A stretch of DNA of 64,000 nt from Acanthosepion esculentum (GCA_964036315.1 OZ038507.1:61234502-61298501), one strand, 5' to 3'; counted from the stretch's first letter, positions 1-11,659 are shown. Made by a program: numbers and translations. The notes: generated by a model not told the origin, from the letters alone.

Positions 1-485
1 TTACGACCATAAAACGTTAAAACATTGGTTCCCGTGCAATCACCGAAAAGCAATGTCGAGCCTGGTCTGTACCTAGATAGGTAACCGCTTGGGAATACTT
101 GGCGTTGTAAGCATGTATGTGCGGGTGGAGTCATGGATAAAGCCTCGGAGTTGCTATTTGCGAGCCGAGTTCCAATTCCAGTTCGGTTCGTTATATTCAC
201 TTACAGGCAAAATACCCTTGGAATCTTGTATCACTAAATCATTATTATCTAAAAAAAAAAAAAAAAGAAGGAATTCTTACAATATAAAAATATTTTCTGG
301 CTTTAAATAATCTGCAAAGGGTTGGTAAACCGTAAAAAACGATTCAATCAATTAAACGAAACATTACTTTTTACGTTGAATATTTTCGTATTCAACCCCA
401 CTTTTTTTTTCTTTCATTACCTGCTATGACATATTTAAGGAACAGTTAGTTCGGGTGATTCTTTCGCCATTACAATTGGTTCAAT
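1..485 (+). mobile_element. Composite SINE: 5S rRNA-like head, tRNA-like body, long tail
   Basis: The first ~115 bases follow the plan of eukaryotic 5S rRNA, with recognisable blocks such as GGTTCCCGTGCAATCACCGA and TAGGTAACCGCTTGGGAATA. Next comes a tRNA-like body with an A-box-like GGTGGAGTCATGGATAA and a B-box-like GAGTTCCAATTCC. A ~300-bp tail follows, shared with the copy at 19645-20155. 5S/tRNA fusions are known in other SINEs (AmnSINE1 is a named precedent). The copy has drifted from the 5S consensus, so it is a retroposed relic and not a working 5S gene. The 5' end lies at or just outside the window edge. Confidence 0.8.
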
Positions 486-560
486 CTAAAAATATTTTCC
501 GACTTTAAGTAACCGACAAGGGGTTGATAAACCGTAAAAAACGAATCAAATCATCAGCCA
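478..560 (+). repeat. Second partial copy of the composite-SINE tail
   Basis: The block TTTCCGACTTTAAGTAACCG...GGTTGATAAACCGTAAAAAACG repeats the tail seen at about 290-345. It is either a partial duplication of the SINE tail or a second truncated insertion. Confidence 0.55.
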
Positions 561-744
561 AAGAATATTGTAGGTGGGGGTATCAGAAGAATTTTAATTT
601 TACGTACATACATATATTTTAATAATTTCAGTCTAAGGAAGGCGATAAAGCCGTTAAGGCGCAAGGGATTACTGAGAGAGAAAAAAACTCAGAAAATTTT
701 ATTGAGGAGAAAGGACAATAAAAACATTAAAAAATACAGAAGAC

Positions 745-791
<47 letters not shown>

Positions 792-2040
792 CTGACATCA
801 TTGGGAGTGCGCTGGTGGCAGCGCGGATTGGAAAAGCTTGTGTGTAGAGGATAGCGTTGTGACTCTAAGCTGCAGATATAGCCATCATCACCCGGGCCGA
901 AACGTGTTGTATTCAGCGCGGATATTAAATATTATTAATGATGTGGTCGGATCTTGTTTGTTTTCGGACGCCTGCATGAAATAATAATAAGAGGAAGGAC
1001 GCTGATGTCGGAGTGAACGGACGTGTTTTTAGTTGTTTTTTTTTTTTTGTTGTTTTTTTTTTTTTCATTGCTCAAAGAAAGAAGCGATGCATATTAAAAG
1101 GAAAGTCTTGATGATGCAGATAAATAATATCATATCACGTTGGGTTGACTGGGATAATGGGTGCTTTATGGAAGAGATGTTTATTCTCCTAATTGCATTT
1201 CCCCCATTATGGGCATTATTATATCTATGATATAATAACATCGTACTTCACAGACGGCACGGAATGGCTGAAAAGAAAAGGAATGACAAACAGGCTTTGT
1301 TCTCAGGGAGACTTTTACACCGCTAAGTTGTAAAAAATATTAAACAAGATAAGCACCTTATGTATCCCTACAATTATTTCAATTATCCATTTATCTTTAT
1401 ATTTTTCTTTGCGTATTATATTATAATTTTTAATATTATTATGCATTTATAATCTTTAATTACTAAAATGCTTATTTGATTACTTTTAAAGATAGGTCGA
1501 AGTATATATTGACTGTTTTATTTCTAAAATAAGTGTTATTTAGCAAGTTTACTTTATTAAGAATGTCTATTAACACAAAGAATCATTATATTGAGAACAT
1601 TTATTACATAGTATTTGTCAACTTACTTATATATCGACATGAATAATTCTAGGCTATATTTAAGGGTAACATTTCTCATTTTTATAAAAGAAGACGCAAT
1701 TTTTGAAATTGCAGGAAAAACATTTCGAGTTGTAACATTTGTTTTGTTTATCTTTGACTATTCGTTCAGTAGGGTCGATTTCTTTCCCTATCATTTATCA
1801 TTCAAGCATTTTTGACAAAATTTGCCGAAGCCAACGACGACATGAAGAAAGCTTTATAATAGGTAGCTAAAAAAATAATAAACAGAAAAAAAAGATAACA
1901 AAGGTATAAAATTAATTTTTAATAATGAAAAAATTTCTTGAAGCTTTTACTCTAGTTTTAATTTCAAGCTAATAGATTAAATTTAATATTTTAAATAAGC
2001 AAAATACTTTGCTGCATTTCAAAAACTAATTCAAATTGAC
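560..2040. other. No gene seen; A+T-rich intergenic sequence
   Basis: Contains an (AAT)n microsatellite at 745-790 and two poly-T runs near 1036-1066. The short ORFs here have low complexity and no family motif. Confidence 0.5.
745..790. repeat. (AAT)n microsatellite
   Basis: About 15 uninterrupted AAT units. Confidence 0.95.
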
Positions 2041-2830
2041 TGGAATAATTTTTTTTTTTTTGCTTAAATAGCTGGTTAGCGCCTATTTTTAGTCTTTCAT
2101 CGCCATGTAATTTTCCGTATTAAGAAAATCTTCCAAAAATAAAATCTCTTTTTCTGAAACTTTATTTGAGGAATATTAGCTGGTTTAAATATAATTAATC
2201 TGATTTGAAATAAATATTATTTACTTTAAGTTTAAAATATCGCAGAAATGCAATTTTTATCCGGGCAGCAGCTGTGTTTTAACTCGACAGGAGCTGTGTT
2301 TTCAACCCGACCGTATCTGTTTCAAGGTGTTGACAGCTTGATGATAGATCCAATGTTGTTCTACGGAGACTTTATCTGAAAAGATATTTGAAAAAAAAAT
2401 ATGATAGGGGCTCATGTTTATATAATTTTTAAGTACTCAGTAATCTTTTTAAGTACTCAGTAATTCTCCGTAATCTAATGTTTTATTAATTTTAGAAACT
2501 TTGATTTTAAATTTATTATAGTCATTATATATATATATATTTTATTTTCTGATAATGTCGCCCGTACTTACAAAATTGGGCGCGTTTATACACATAAAAA
2601 AATCCAAAATTCTTTTAAAAATATTCGTGCAGTTGTATTAAGCTTTTATATTTATGATTTGTAAATATAGTTTTCATTTGATAATAATATCATCTAAAAG
2701 GCTGAAATTAATACAGAATTTTCAATGATTTAAAGCTTAATAATTTTTTCTAATTAAAATTTTTTAAAAATGAAAACAATTCTTGTAAAAATTCATTATT
2801 CATCGAAAATATTTTTCTTAAGACAATAAT
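2040..2830 (+). repeat. Dispersed repeat family A, copy 1
   Basis: Shares long blocks with 14090-14880 (+) and 26690-27290 (-), for example ACTTTATTTGAGGAATATTA and AGTTTAAAATATCGCAGAAA. No ORF or terminal repeat is evident, so the class is unknown. Confidence 0.7.
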
Positions 2831-2885
2831 GTCCTTAAAATATCTCATGTATAAAAGCAATTAAAAGCTTTTCTAATTAAATATG

Positions 2886-3030
2886 TGTTGTAACCTAGGG
2901 AAGGTTACTGAATAGAATAATCAAACGAAGGTTGGTAATGAACGATAATACTTAGTAGAAGAACAACACATTAAGATTCGCCAGCGGCGGCTAAAAGAAG
3001 TAGTCAACTGCTAGAACTGAGTAGAGTGAA
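2886..3030 (+). repeat. Fragment of an LTR-like repeat
   Basis: Begins TGTTGTAACCTAGGGAAGG and resembles the first part of the discrete insertion at 24395-24638, including the GGTTGG and CGCCAGC(A/G)GC blocks. It is diverged and truncated. Confidence 0.5.
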
Positions 3031-3051
3031 AATTCCATAATGAATCCATAA

Positions 3052-3520
3052 CTCTAGGATATCTACCAACCGCCCCACGCGGTCAGATGTGGCACAAGGT
3101 CGAATTTAATGTGGGGCATCCGAGCCGATATGATCGGCCAAAAATTCCCCGTACACCCCGTATAAAACGGGATCGGGTAGCTGTTTCCCGAGACGAGACA
3201 CTGCCCTTCGATATAGCTTCGTCTGTGAATCCTCTCCGACCGGATGCAGAGTGTTTAACCAGCACCGCTGGAGACGAATTCCCAACTCTAGGATAACTAC
3301 TAACCACCCAAATCGGTCAGATGTGGCACAAGGCCGAATTTAATGTGGGGTATCCGAGCTCGTAGGCTCGGCCAAAAATTCCCCGTAGACCCCGTATAAA
3401 ACGGCATCGGGTAGCTGTTTTCCGAGACGAGACTCTGCCTTTCGACATTGCCTCGTCTGGGGATCCTCTCTGCCCGGAGGCAGAGAGTTTAACCAGCACA
3501 GCTAGAGAGAAATCTCCAAC
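3052..3520. repeat. Two-unit tandem duplication, 234-bp period
   Basis: The motif GATGTGGCACAAGG occurs at 3086 and 3320, and each unit opens with CTCTAGGATA. The G+C content is higher than the flanks. The GTGGCACAAGGCCGAA block is also found in the tails of the tRNA-like SINEs at 38.1-38.4 and 59.4-59.9 kb, so this may be a dimeric relative. The short ORFs on both strands have no family match. Confidence 0.75.
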
Positions 3521-3524
3521 TCTA

Positions 3525-4150
3525 GACCACGTACCGTATTTAATACTGTATTTATGGGAATAGGGACATGCCCATTATCGTCCGCAGGTATGCTACAAGA
3601 ATATGTCATAGTTCTATTGAATTTTTTAATTTATGATTCAGAGCAGATTTCTGGTAAATGGTGTATCTAACAGAAACGAATTGATAATTTAAATTCTCTA
3701 AGGAGTTCTGCCTTTAACAATATAAATACAAAGACCCTGAAATTTATCGAAATTTCATAAATTTAAGTGTGTATAACAGATAAAAACAATTTATTTTTAT
3801 GAAAATTTTCTAAAAAAAAAAAATTTCCAAAATACTTTCATTCATTTTTGAATAAGTCCTGAAAATGTCATTAAAATCCGACAATTATTTTGGTTTTTTC
3901 AAGAATTTCCAAAAACAATTTTTTTTTGCCGCAAAAAAGATGCTAAGTTTCCCATACTAAACTTTGGTCCAGCCGCTGACAAAAATAAAGATTTATTTGA
4001 ACATTCTAGAAAGAATTCAAAAATTTAATAGAATAATTAAAGATACTTTGCCCTATCCTCTTAATAATAAACATTTTGACGATAATAAAACTTTATTTGT
4101 ATCAAGTCTGGTGCCTTTTTTTCATCACGGTATGCTCTTTTTTAGAAAAT
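3525..4150. other. No gene seen
   Basis: A+T-rich, with poly-A and poly-T runs. I recognise no element. Confidence 0.5.
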
Positions 4151-4560
4151 ATTTGGAGATACCTACTTTATATGCCGTGTCTCCTCAGGGCTTAGGCGAT
4201 TGTGGCTCTCCACAATTTCCTGTCCTTTGTAGTTCTTAATAAGTTTTGTCTTTTTGTTATCTTAAATCTTGTTCCGTTATCCATTTACTCAAACTCGTTG
4301 GGTAGGTTATGCATTGTTTTCCCGCATCTGTCTTGTGAGTATAAAAATTTCCAAGCCGTCTTTCCTCATTATGTTCCCATTAATTTCAACTGTCTCTTCC
4401 TGATGTTAAGTACAAGTTTCCTTTTTGTTTCCATTTTCTTGAAAATCACATTGTTGATCGCATGTTCGGTCCATGGCAGCCTCAGCATCATTCTTTAGAA
4501 CCACGTTTCTTCCTCTTCAAGTTTCTTCTTCATCCGGGAGAAGATTGTCCATCATTCACT
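4150..4560 (-). pseudogene. LINE-A reverse transcriptase, extreme C-terminus
   Basis: Read on the minus strand, this matches the end of an APE-type LINE ORF2. It has a RKDGLE block corresponding to MRKEGLENL in the copy at 30430-31025, followed by the terminal DRKLWRA-like block, with stops and shifts. It continues upstream into the 189-bp array at 4444-5395, which amplifies the next C-terminal segment. No catalytic residues remain, so this is a 5'-truncated dead copy. Confidence 0.7.
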
Positions 4561-5395
4561 GTCATATAGGAGGACTGATATAACGTAACCGTTCAGTACT
4601 CTTTTCTTTGTTTCTAACGAGAGTTCTTTTTTACAACCACGTTGTTGATCGCACTTTCGGTTCATGGTAGCCTCAATATCCATCTTTAGAACCACAATTC
4701 TTCCTCTTCGTTTCTTCTTCATCCGGGAGAAGATTGTCCATCATTCACTGTCATATAGGAGGACTGATATAACGTAACCGTTCAGTACTCTTTTCTTTGT
4801 TTCTAACGAGATTTCTTTTTTAAAACCACGTTGTTGATCGCACTTTCGGTCCATGGTAGCCTCAATATCCATCTTTAGAACCACAATTCTTCCTCTTCGT
4901 TTCTTCTTCATCCGGGAGAAGATTGTCCATCATTCACTGCCATATAGGAGGACTGATATAACGTAACCGTTCAGTACTCTTTTCTTTGTTTCTAACGAGA
5001 TTTTTTTTTAAAACCACGTTGTTGATCGCAATTTCGGTCCATGGTAGCCTCAATATCCATCTTTAGAACCACAATTCTTCCTCTTCGTTTCTTCTTCATC
5101 CGGGAGAAGATTGTCCATCATTCACTGTCATATAGGAGGACTGATATAACGTAACCGTTCAGTACTCTTTTCTTTGTTTCTAACGAGATTTTTTTTTTAA
5201 ACCACGTTGTTGATCGCAATTTCGGTCCATGGTAGCCTCAATATCCATCTTTAGAACCACGTTTCTTCCTCTTCAAGTTTCTTCTTCATCCGGGAGAAGA
5301 TTGTCCATCATTCACTGCCATATAGGAGGACTGATATAACGTAACAGTACAGAACTCTTTTCTTTGTTTCTACCGAGTTTTTTTTTTCTTCTTCT
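4444..5395 (-). repeat. Five tandem 189-bp units derived from the LINE-A C-terminus
   Basis: The anchor CATATAGGAGGACTGATATA recurs near 4561, 4750, 4939, 5127 and 5317, giving periods of 189, 189, 188 and 190 bp. On the minus strand each unit covers the VISVLLYDSE-type segment of the LINE-A reverse transcriptase. The single-copy copy at 30430-31025 carries this segment once, as SVLLYGSECWT. The period is 63 codons. Poly-T length changes near unit borders break the frame in some units. Confidence 0.85.
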
Positions 5396-5436
5396 GTTTC
5401 TTAATACTCTGCTTAGCTTTTGTCATCTTTGGCTAT

Positions 5437-6821
5437 CTATCTTTTGGCTTTTTTTTGTCGTCTGTTAAAACACAGGAAGAAGTCAGATGGAGCTAAGTCT
5501 CGTGAGTAAGAGGAATGGGGTAGCAATTCAAAGACACAGTTGGCTGCTTCAGCTACTGCAACCTGAGCAGTGTGAACGTGCGCGTTATCCTGGAGTAAGA
5601 ACACAACTGAACTTAGCTTCCCTATGCGTTTCGACTTGATTGCATCCTTCAGTTGTCTTAATGCTGATGCATAGTACTGCCCATTAATAGTTTTTCTCTT
5701 TTCCAGGTAGTCTATCATGATGACGCCTTCAGAATCACCAAAAACAGATGCCGTCACCTTGACATCAGACGTTGCCTGCTTGACCTTCTTCGGGAGTAGT
5801 GAACCCGAGTGGTTCCACTGTTTGCTTTGAATCCTTGATTCAGGTTCGAAATGCTGAACCTAGGTTTCATCTTGAGTTACTCATCTCCGGTGAAAATTCT
5901 CAGGGTCAGCCTGGAAGCGAATCAGAAGTGTCCCGGAAATGTCAACTCTTTTCACATTCTGCTCTGATATCAGCATTCTTGGTCCCCCACTTTGCAGACG
6001 GTTTGGTCATCCCCATGATCTCAGTTAAAACCTTATGGAACAAACCAGAACTAACTCCGATATGTTACAATTTTTGTGTACTATTATGTACTAGTGAGCA
6101 AACCCAAATGACTTGACTCACTTTATAGTTCCCCAAAAGAAGGTTAACCAATCAGGAGACGTGAAATATTCAATCCGTCGTGTAAAAAAGGCGGCCATTT
6201 TGATTACTCTCTCCGAATATCCAGTGGCAACCTGTCAGGCCAAAGAACAGAAGAAAGAACTACGCTCTGCTACTTTATCGGGATATCCACTGCTAACCTG
6301 AACTACGCTTCCCTAATGACCTCGAAATATTCACTGCCAACCTCTGGATTCTCTACTCAAAGACGACCGTCATCGTGAGCAACACGGTGGACTTAGCTAT
6401 CTGCTGGACAGTAAGTCGTCTGTCATCCAAAACTATACGGTGAATGGCATCAACTTGTTCATCAGTGATTGAGATTTTTGGACGACCTGACCGAGGGTCA
6501 ACTTCTGTTCCCGCGCCGCTTGAATTCTGCAGCCCACTTCTTCAGAGTTGCATAGGAAGTGGAGTCCTCAGAGGGTGTCTGTAATATGTCCTCATGGATT
6601 TCTTTGAGGATTGTAATACCTTTCTTTTAAAGACACTTTATGACTGCTCGCGTCACTGCTTTGTCCATTTTTAGACTTGTCGCACACCTTTGTATGGAAC
6701 TCACCTGCGCAGAGATTAAGACAGAAATCTGAATTATATTTCCTAGTTTTGCCGCAACAAAAATATTTAACAATGGCTCTTCTTTTTCGGTGCGGCTAAG
6801 AACTTTTTGAACGAGTTTCAT
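5437..6821 (-). pseudogene. Mariner-family transposase, decayed
   Basis: Minus-strand reading: the N-terminal part (6821 down to about 6370) includes TLKKWAAEFK and GRPKI, typical of the mariner helix-turn-helix region and linker. The catalytic part includes QDET near 5870, LQDNAHVHTA near 5600 and YSRDLAPSDF near 5490, so all three aspartates of the D..D34D triad are still visible. A TAG replaces the expected Trp just after QDET, there are further stops and shifts, and about 250 bp of unrelated sequence (roughly 6120-6365) interrupts the middle. Function is lost. The N-terminal border touches the 22-bp array. Confidence 0.85.
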
Positions 6822-6825
6822 AAAT

Positions 6826-8050
6826 ATGTTACAAATGATTCATATATATGTTACAAATGGTTCCTATATATGTTACAAATGGTTCATATTTATGTTACAA
6901 ATGTTTCATATATATGTTACAAGAGTTTCATATTTATGTTACAAATGTTTCATATATATATTACAAATGTTTCATATATATATGTTACAAATGTTTCATA
7001 TATATGTTACAAATGTTTCAAATATATGTTACAAATGTTTCATATATATGCTATAAATGTTTCATATATATTTTACAAATGTTTCATATATATTTTACAA
7101 ATGTTTCATATATATGTTACAAATGTTTCATATATATGTTACAAATGTTTCATATTTATGTTACAAATGTTTCATATATATGTTACAAATGTTTCATATA
7201 TATGCTATAAATGTTTCATATATATTTTACAAATGTTTCATATATATGTTACAAATGTTTCATATATATGTTACAAATGTTTCATAAAAATGTTACAAAT
7301 GTTTCATATTTATGTTACAAATGTTTCAAATATATGTTACAAATGTTTCATATTTATGTTACAAATGTTTCATATATATGTTACAAGAGTTTCATATTTA
7401 TGTTACAAATGTTTCATATATATGTTACAAATGTTTCATATATATATGTTACAAATGTTTCATATATATGTTAAAAATGTTTCATATATATATTACAAAT
7501 GTTTCATATGTATGCTATAAATGTTTCATATATATGCTATAAATGTTTCATATATATTTTACAAATGTTTCATATATATGTTACAAATGTTTCATATATA
7601 TGTTACAAATGTTTCATATTTATGTTACAAATGTTTCATATATATGTTACAAATGTTTCATATATATGCTATAAATGTTTCATATATATTTTACAAATGT
7701 TTCATATATATGTTACAAATGTTTCATATATATGTTACAAATGTTTCATAAAAATGTTACAAATGTTTCATATTTATGTTACAAATGGTTCATATATATG
7801 TTACAAATGTTTCATATATATGCTATAAATGTTTCATATATATTTTACAAATGTTTCATATATATGTTACAAATGTTTCATATATATGTTACAAATGTTT
7901 CATAAAAATGTTACAAATGTTTCATATTTATGTTACAAATGTTTCATACATATGTTACAAATGTTTCATACATATGTTACAAATGTTTCGTACATATGTT
8001 ACAAATGTTTCATATATATGTTACAAATGTTTTATATATATGTTACAAAT
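6826..8050. repeat. 22-bp minisatellite, about 55 copies
   Basis: The unit contains TTACAAATGTTTCATATA. Variants (TTTATG, GCTATAA, ATAAAAATG) recur in blocks: similar strings begin at 7211, 7675 and 7829, implying higher-order units of 154 bp (7 x 22) and about 464 bp. Because 22 is not a multiple of 3, all three plus-strand frames read an open 22-residue cycle. These long ORFs are therefore artefacts and do not indicate a protein. Confidence 0.97.
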
Positions 8051-8069
8051 TAAACTAAACACACTTGGC

Positions 8070-8470
8070 TATTGAAGAATGTTTTCGCGGATTTTGATTC
8101 ATTCTTTGCTCTTTTTTTTACTCGTGCAAATCCGTGAATGCCGATGCCAAATCTCGAAAAATAAAACTGCATAAGATTCATTTTTTTATTTCCAATGGAA
8201 ATAAAAAAAATGAATCTTAATTATTATTCAACTTTTTTTTTATTTTAACTTTTTTTAATCAAAAATCTCAGATTGACGTTAAAAATTGCCGTAAAATATC
8301 GTTGATTTATTTAAGATGGAACGATCTGTTATGACTTGTCCCTAATTTGCATTTAGATACATTGTACTTATTTTCAATTTTTCTACTTGAACTGTTCACC
8401 TATATTGCATATGATTCATTATTGTACATAATTAGGTTATCATAAGATATGCATACGGCTTTATAACAAT
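8070..8470 (-). repeat. Dispersed repeat family R, copy 1 (empty-site reference)
   Basis: The minus strand reads the family R core (GTTCCATCTTAAATAAATCA, then GGCAATTTTTAACGTCAA). The stretch CACCTATATTGCATATGATT around 8397-8416 is the uninterrupted version of the site that holds a Tc1-like element at 8943. Confidence 0.8.
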
Positions 8471-8471
8471 T

Positions 8472-8820
8472 CAGTTGTAGTAGAATGGTGATGCTACATA
8501 TAAGATTTGGGGCGAGGGGTCACTAGATCCTTGCACCGGCCCTTTTTTGCTGTGAAAAGGAGAGAAGAGTGAGAGGAGGTGGAGGATTAATCATTTATTT
8601 CTTGCTAACTAGCTCAAAGTCCACATTGATCACGGTCTTTTCCTGCGGTGAGTTTTGCTAAGACTCATTCTGTCCTCATTTAACAGGTGCCATTTTGCGT
8701 CCTTTGTCTCATTCAAAGTTATCACCCCACCAAATCCTTACTGACCAATTAATGCCAACTTTTTTATCATCTCGTTTAATGTGTTTAAATTGTTTAACTT
8801 TTTAACAAGAAATGTGTCAA
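8472..8820. other. No gene seen
   Basis: Apparently unique spacer between two family R copies. It includes a short purine-rich run near 8555-8590. Confidence 0.5.
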
Positions 8821-8942
8821 GTTGTTTGCTGCAAAATATCGTTGATTTATTTCAGATAGAATGATCTATTATGACATGTCTCTAATTTGTATTTAGATAT
8901 ATTGTATTCATTTTCAATTTTTCTAGTTGAATTGTTCATCTA

Positions 8943-10139
8943 CAGGGGTTGGACAAAATAATTGGAACTGGTGCAAATTCCACTCCTATATTTCAAAGAC
9001 CTATTATATTAAGAACTTTAACTAAAACTTTGTAATTGCAGGTTATATCTATTGTAAAATACGTTTATCTAATTTACTGTATTTGCCTTATTTATTTATA
9101 GAATTTAGTAACATTTAAGCTAAATGCTTGACCTCTCCGAGTTCGTAAAATGGCAAATTATTGGAGCTCGAATGGCAGGAATCTCGATCACTAAGGTTGC
9201 TGAACTGTTTGGTTTTTCAAGAGCTACCATATCAAGAACTATGACGCAATTCGAGAAACAGGGCAAAACCTCTAGCAACTGTAGCAATTCGGTCCAGATT
9301 TGCAAACTTACTGACAGGGACCGACGTGCATTGAAACGGAATGTGGCAAAAATTATCGGACTACTGCGGCCAAAGTGACTGCTGAGTTGAATAATCATCT
9401 GAATCGTCCAGTTTCTACTAAAACTGTTCGTCATGAGCTCCATAAGGCTGGATATCATGGAAGAGCTGCCGTAAGGAAACCTCTTCTCTCCACTCGCAAC
9501 ATTCAGAAGAGATTGAAGTGATGCAGAGATCACAATGCCTGGTCTGCAGACCAATGGAATCATGTCATATTCTCAGATGTGTCCAGTTTTTCTCTTTTCC
9601 CAACTTCGGGGCGAGTTTGTGTGTGGAGGCAGCCCAAAGAAGCTTACAACCCTGACTACTGATTTTTTCCAACAGTGAAGCATGGATGTGGACCAGTGAT
9701 AGTTTGGGCCGCCATATCATGGAAATATGTCGGTCCAATAGTTGCCCTGCATGGTAGAACCAACAGCAAAGATTACCTGAACATTTTGGGTGATCATGTT
9801 CATCCAATGGCCCAAACTTTATTCCCTGATGGTGACTGCATCTTCCAAGACGATAATGCTCCAATACATACCGCTTGAGTGGTTAAGAATTGGTATGAAG
9901 AGCATGAAAGTGAGCTAGAACCCCAATCTCCAGATATCAATATTATTGAACATTTGTGGTGCATTTTGGAGCAACAAGTTAGGAGCTGCTATCCCCTACC
10001 ATCGTGTCTTAAAGAGCTGGAGCCGGTGTTAATGGAAGAATGGCTAAAAATTCCTCTGGATGAAGTCAGGAAGCTGTATGATTCCATTCCTACACGGATT
10101 AAAGCTGTATGTGAAGCTAAATTATTTTGTCCATCCCTG
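8943..10139 (+). mobile_element. Tc1-like DNA transposon with short inverted termini
   Basis: The left end CAGGGGTTGGACAAAATAAT mirrors the right end ATTATTTTGTCCATCCCTG. The left flank is TA (8941-8942) and the right flank is CA (10140-10141), consistent with a TA target duplication carrying one transition. The element sits inside a family R copy whose empty counterpart is at about 8400. At about 1.2 kb its length is close to that of a full Tc1-type element. Confidence 0.88.
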
Positions 10140-10150
10140 CATATTGCATA
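9124..10150 (+). pseudogene. Tc1-like transposase, inactivated
   Basis: Starts MLDLSEFVKWQIIGARMAG, with a helix-turn-helix (GISITKVAELFGFSRATISR). A frameshift lies near 9354. The next segment reads TAELNNHLNRPVSTKTVR, then IFSD for the first catalytic Asp, FQDDNAPIHTA for the second, and SPDINIIEHLW for the Glu, giving a DDE arrangement as in Tc1. In-frame TGA codons lie near 9519, 9662 and 9876; the last follows HTA, where a CGA-to-TGA transition is likely. The catalytic triad survives but the frame does not. Otherwise the copy is close to full length. Confidence 0.9.
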
Positions 10151-10319
10151 TGATCCATTATTGTACACAGGTTATTTTGTATTTTATTTGAATACTACCT
10201 TATGAAAATTGGATTGTCGTAGGAATTTTCTGTATAAATTATAAATATAGAATTAATTGTGACTTTTTCTTAGCCAAAATTTGTGACCTTTTTCTGCAAT
10301 CTTATTAACGGCCACGCGT

Positions 10320-10580
10320 CACACACTGCAAGTTAGATTATCCACGAACAACGAAGAACTATTTAATAATTTTAAAAGATAATTATATTAAGGCTTTGGA
10401 ACTTAGCAATCATAAAGTAAATTTAGAGTATTTGGAAAATAACAAAGATTATAAGACAAATAAAAACATTCTAAACACAACATCATCTGGTTTAACCCAC
10501 CTTTTAACCGTAATGTCCAAACTAATGTCGGAAACATTTTCCTAAAATTAATCCATAAGCATTTTAACCATTCACCAGCA
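10320..10580 (+). pseudogene. Penelope-like element fragment (region between RT and GIY-YIG)
   Basis: One frame reads WFNPPFNRNVQTNVG followed by IFLKLIHKHF, a signature block downstream of the reverse transcriptase in Penelope-like elements. Stops and a shift precede it. It ends abruptly at a poly-T run that begins a minus-strand LINE-B tail, so the LINE insertion probably truncated it. Confidence 0.75.
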
Positions 10581-11137
10581 TTTTTTTTAAGCGTATCACC
10601 CCAAGCAAGGCTGGAGGCCACTATCACGCAAGGGGTTATAGAAGGGTTGGAGGAAGAGCAGATAAGAGTGGTAAAGGAGAGGATGTGGAGAATGAGAAAG
10701 ACAGTGGGTCGATCAAGGCAAGGGGGTTACAGAAGATTTGGAGCGAGAGCAGATAGGAATGAAAGATGAAAGGATGTGGAGAAGGGAAGTGGATAGATCA
10801 AGGCAACTGGAGATGTCGATTGACGCTACACTTAAACCGTTGGAGATTGTATTTGTCAGGGAAACAGTAATAGGGAAGGGAGTTCCATAGGCGAGATGTG
10901 CGAGACATGAAGCTATTGGAGTAGAAGAGACGTCTACATCTAACAGTTTCAACGGTGTAGGGGTGGGAACGGGATGCCAGCCTCGTAGGACGTTTAAATT
11001 CACGAAGCCTAGGGACAAGCGAAAGCAGCTCATCGGAGCAATTACCGTGAAAGTATTTGTAAAAAGACAGAGCGAGGCAACATCGCGTCTGTGAGAGAGC
11101 TACTGCAGACGAGATGACAGATCAGGGCCAATCACAT
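10581..11137 (-). pseudogene. LINE-B 3' end (RT C-terminus and 3' tail)
   Basis: Starts with poly-T and GCGTATCACCCCAAGCAAGG, the complement of the LINE-B 3' end. The minus strand then reads a C-terminal domain with SRTSRLWNSLPYYCFPDKYN and FKCSVNRHLQ. It is 5'-truncated, lacks the polymerase domain and carries frameshifts. The same family recurs at 18.1, 18.5, 23.3, 26.4, 27.6, 34.4, 42.7 and 50.0 kb. Confidence 0.85.
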
Positions 11138-11139
11138 TG

Positions 11140-11655
11140 CATATCCGTCTCTGAAAAATATGTTTAACAAAAATAATGTCAAAATAAGTTATAGCTGCAC
11201 TAGTAAAATCAATAGATCTATATCACTACACGACAACATGATATTAAGTGAATATCTTTTCAACAAAAACAACCTAAATTTTTTTTTTAAAATAAATGCA
11301 AATGCCGAAAAAAAACGATCTGTCAATTAAACGGTCAGTGTATGACCGACGATATTGTATATCGAGCAGGGCATTCATTCCGGTAGCGATGTTAAATTTT
11401 ATTTTGGTTAGACTGAGAATCATTGGAAGCTTCGCTTCTATCATTGTCGGATGGCTTTGGATAATATTAAATACAGAAACAGCATTGTTATCTCTGATTA
11501 TTTCTGGCAATGGAAAGATTCTGGCCAGCATTACGGTAAACTTATATAAATACAAATTATATATAAGTAACGGTCAGTAAATACTCGGCACCTGATGATT
11601 AGATTTTGCATGAAACTCCGAGTCGTGCGAACGGCGTGGGGTAATATGCATACTG
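11140..11655. other. No gene assigned; overlapping antisense ORFs
   Basis: ORFs of 94 codons (11296-11580, +) and 93 codons (11274-11555, -) overlap. The plus one is hydrophobic and Ile-rich. Neither has a motif I recognise. Overlapping ORFs of this size can arise by chance. Confidence 0.4.
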
Positions 11656-11658
11656 ATT

Positions 11659-11659
<1 letters not shown>

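Larger units (their letters stand above)
8822..10200 (-). repeat. Dispersed repeat family R, copy 2, split by a Tc1-like element
   Basis: 8822-8942 parallels 8280-8400 nearly base for base. The match resumes at 10142 with TATTGCATATGATCCATTAT, so the intervening 1.2 kb is an insertion. Confidence 0.85.

Noticed and set aside
880..910. GGGCCGAAACGTGTTG as another hammerhead half
   Set aside because: I could not find a matching CUGANGA and stem II in the proper order nearby.
6807..7520. 237-codon ORF with FHIYVTNVSYICYK repeats
   Set aside because: A direct consequence of a 22-bp minisatellite. All three plus frames give the same 22-residue cycle.
11274..11580. Overlapping antisense ORFs of ~93 codons as a gene
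   Set aside because: No recognisable motif, no supporting context, and a length compatible with chance in this composition.
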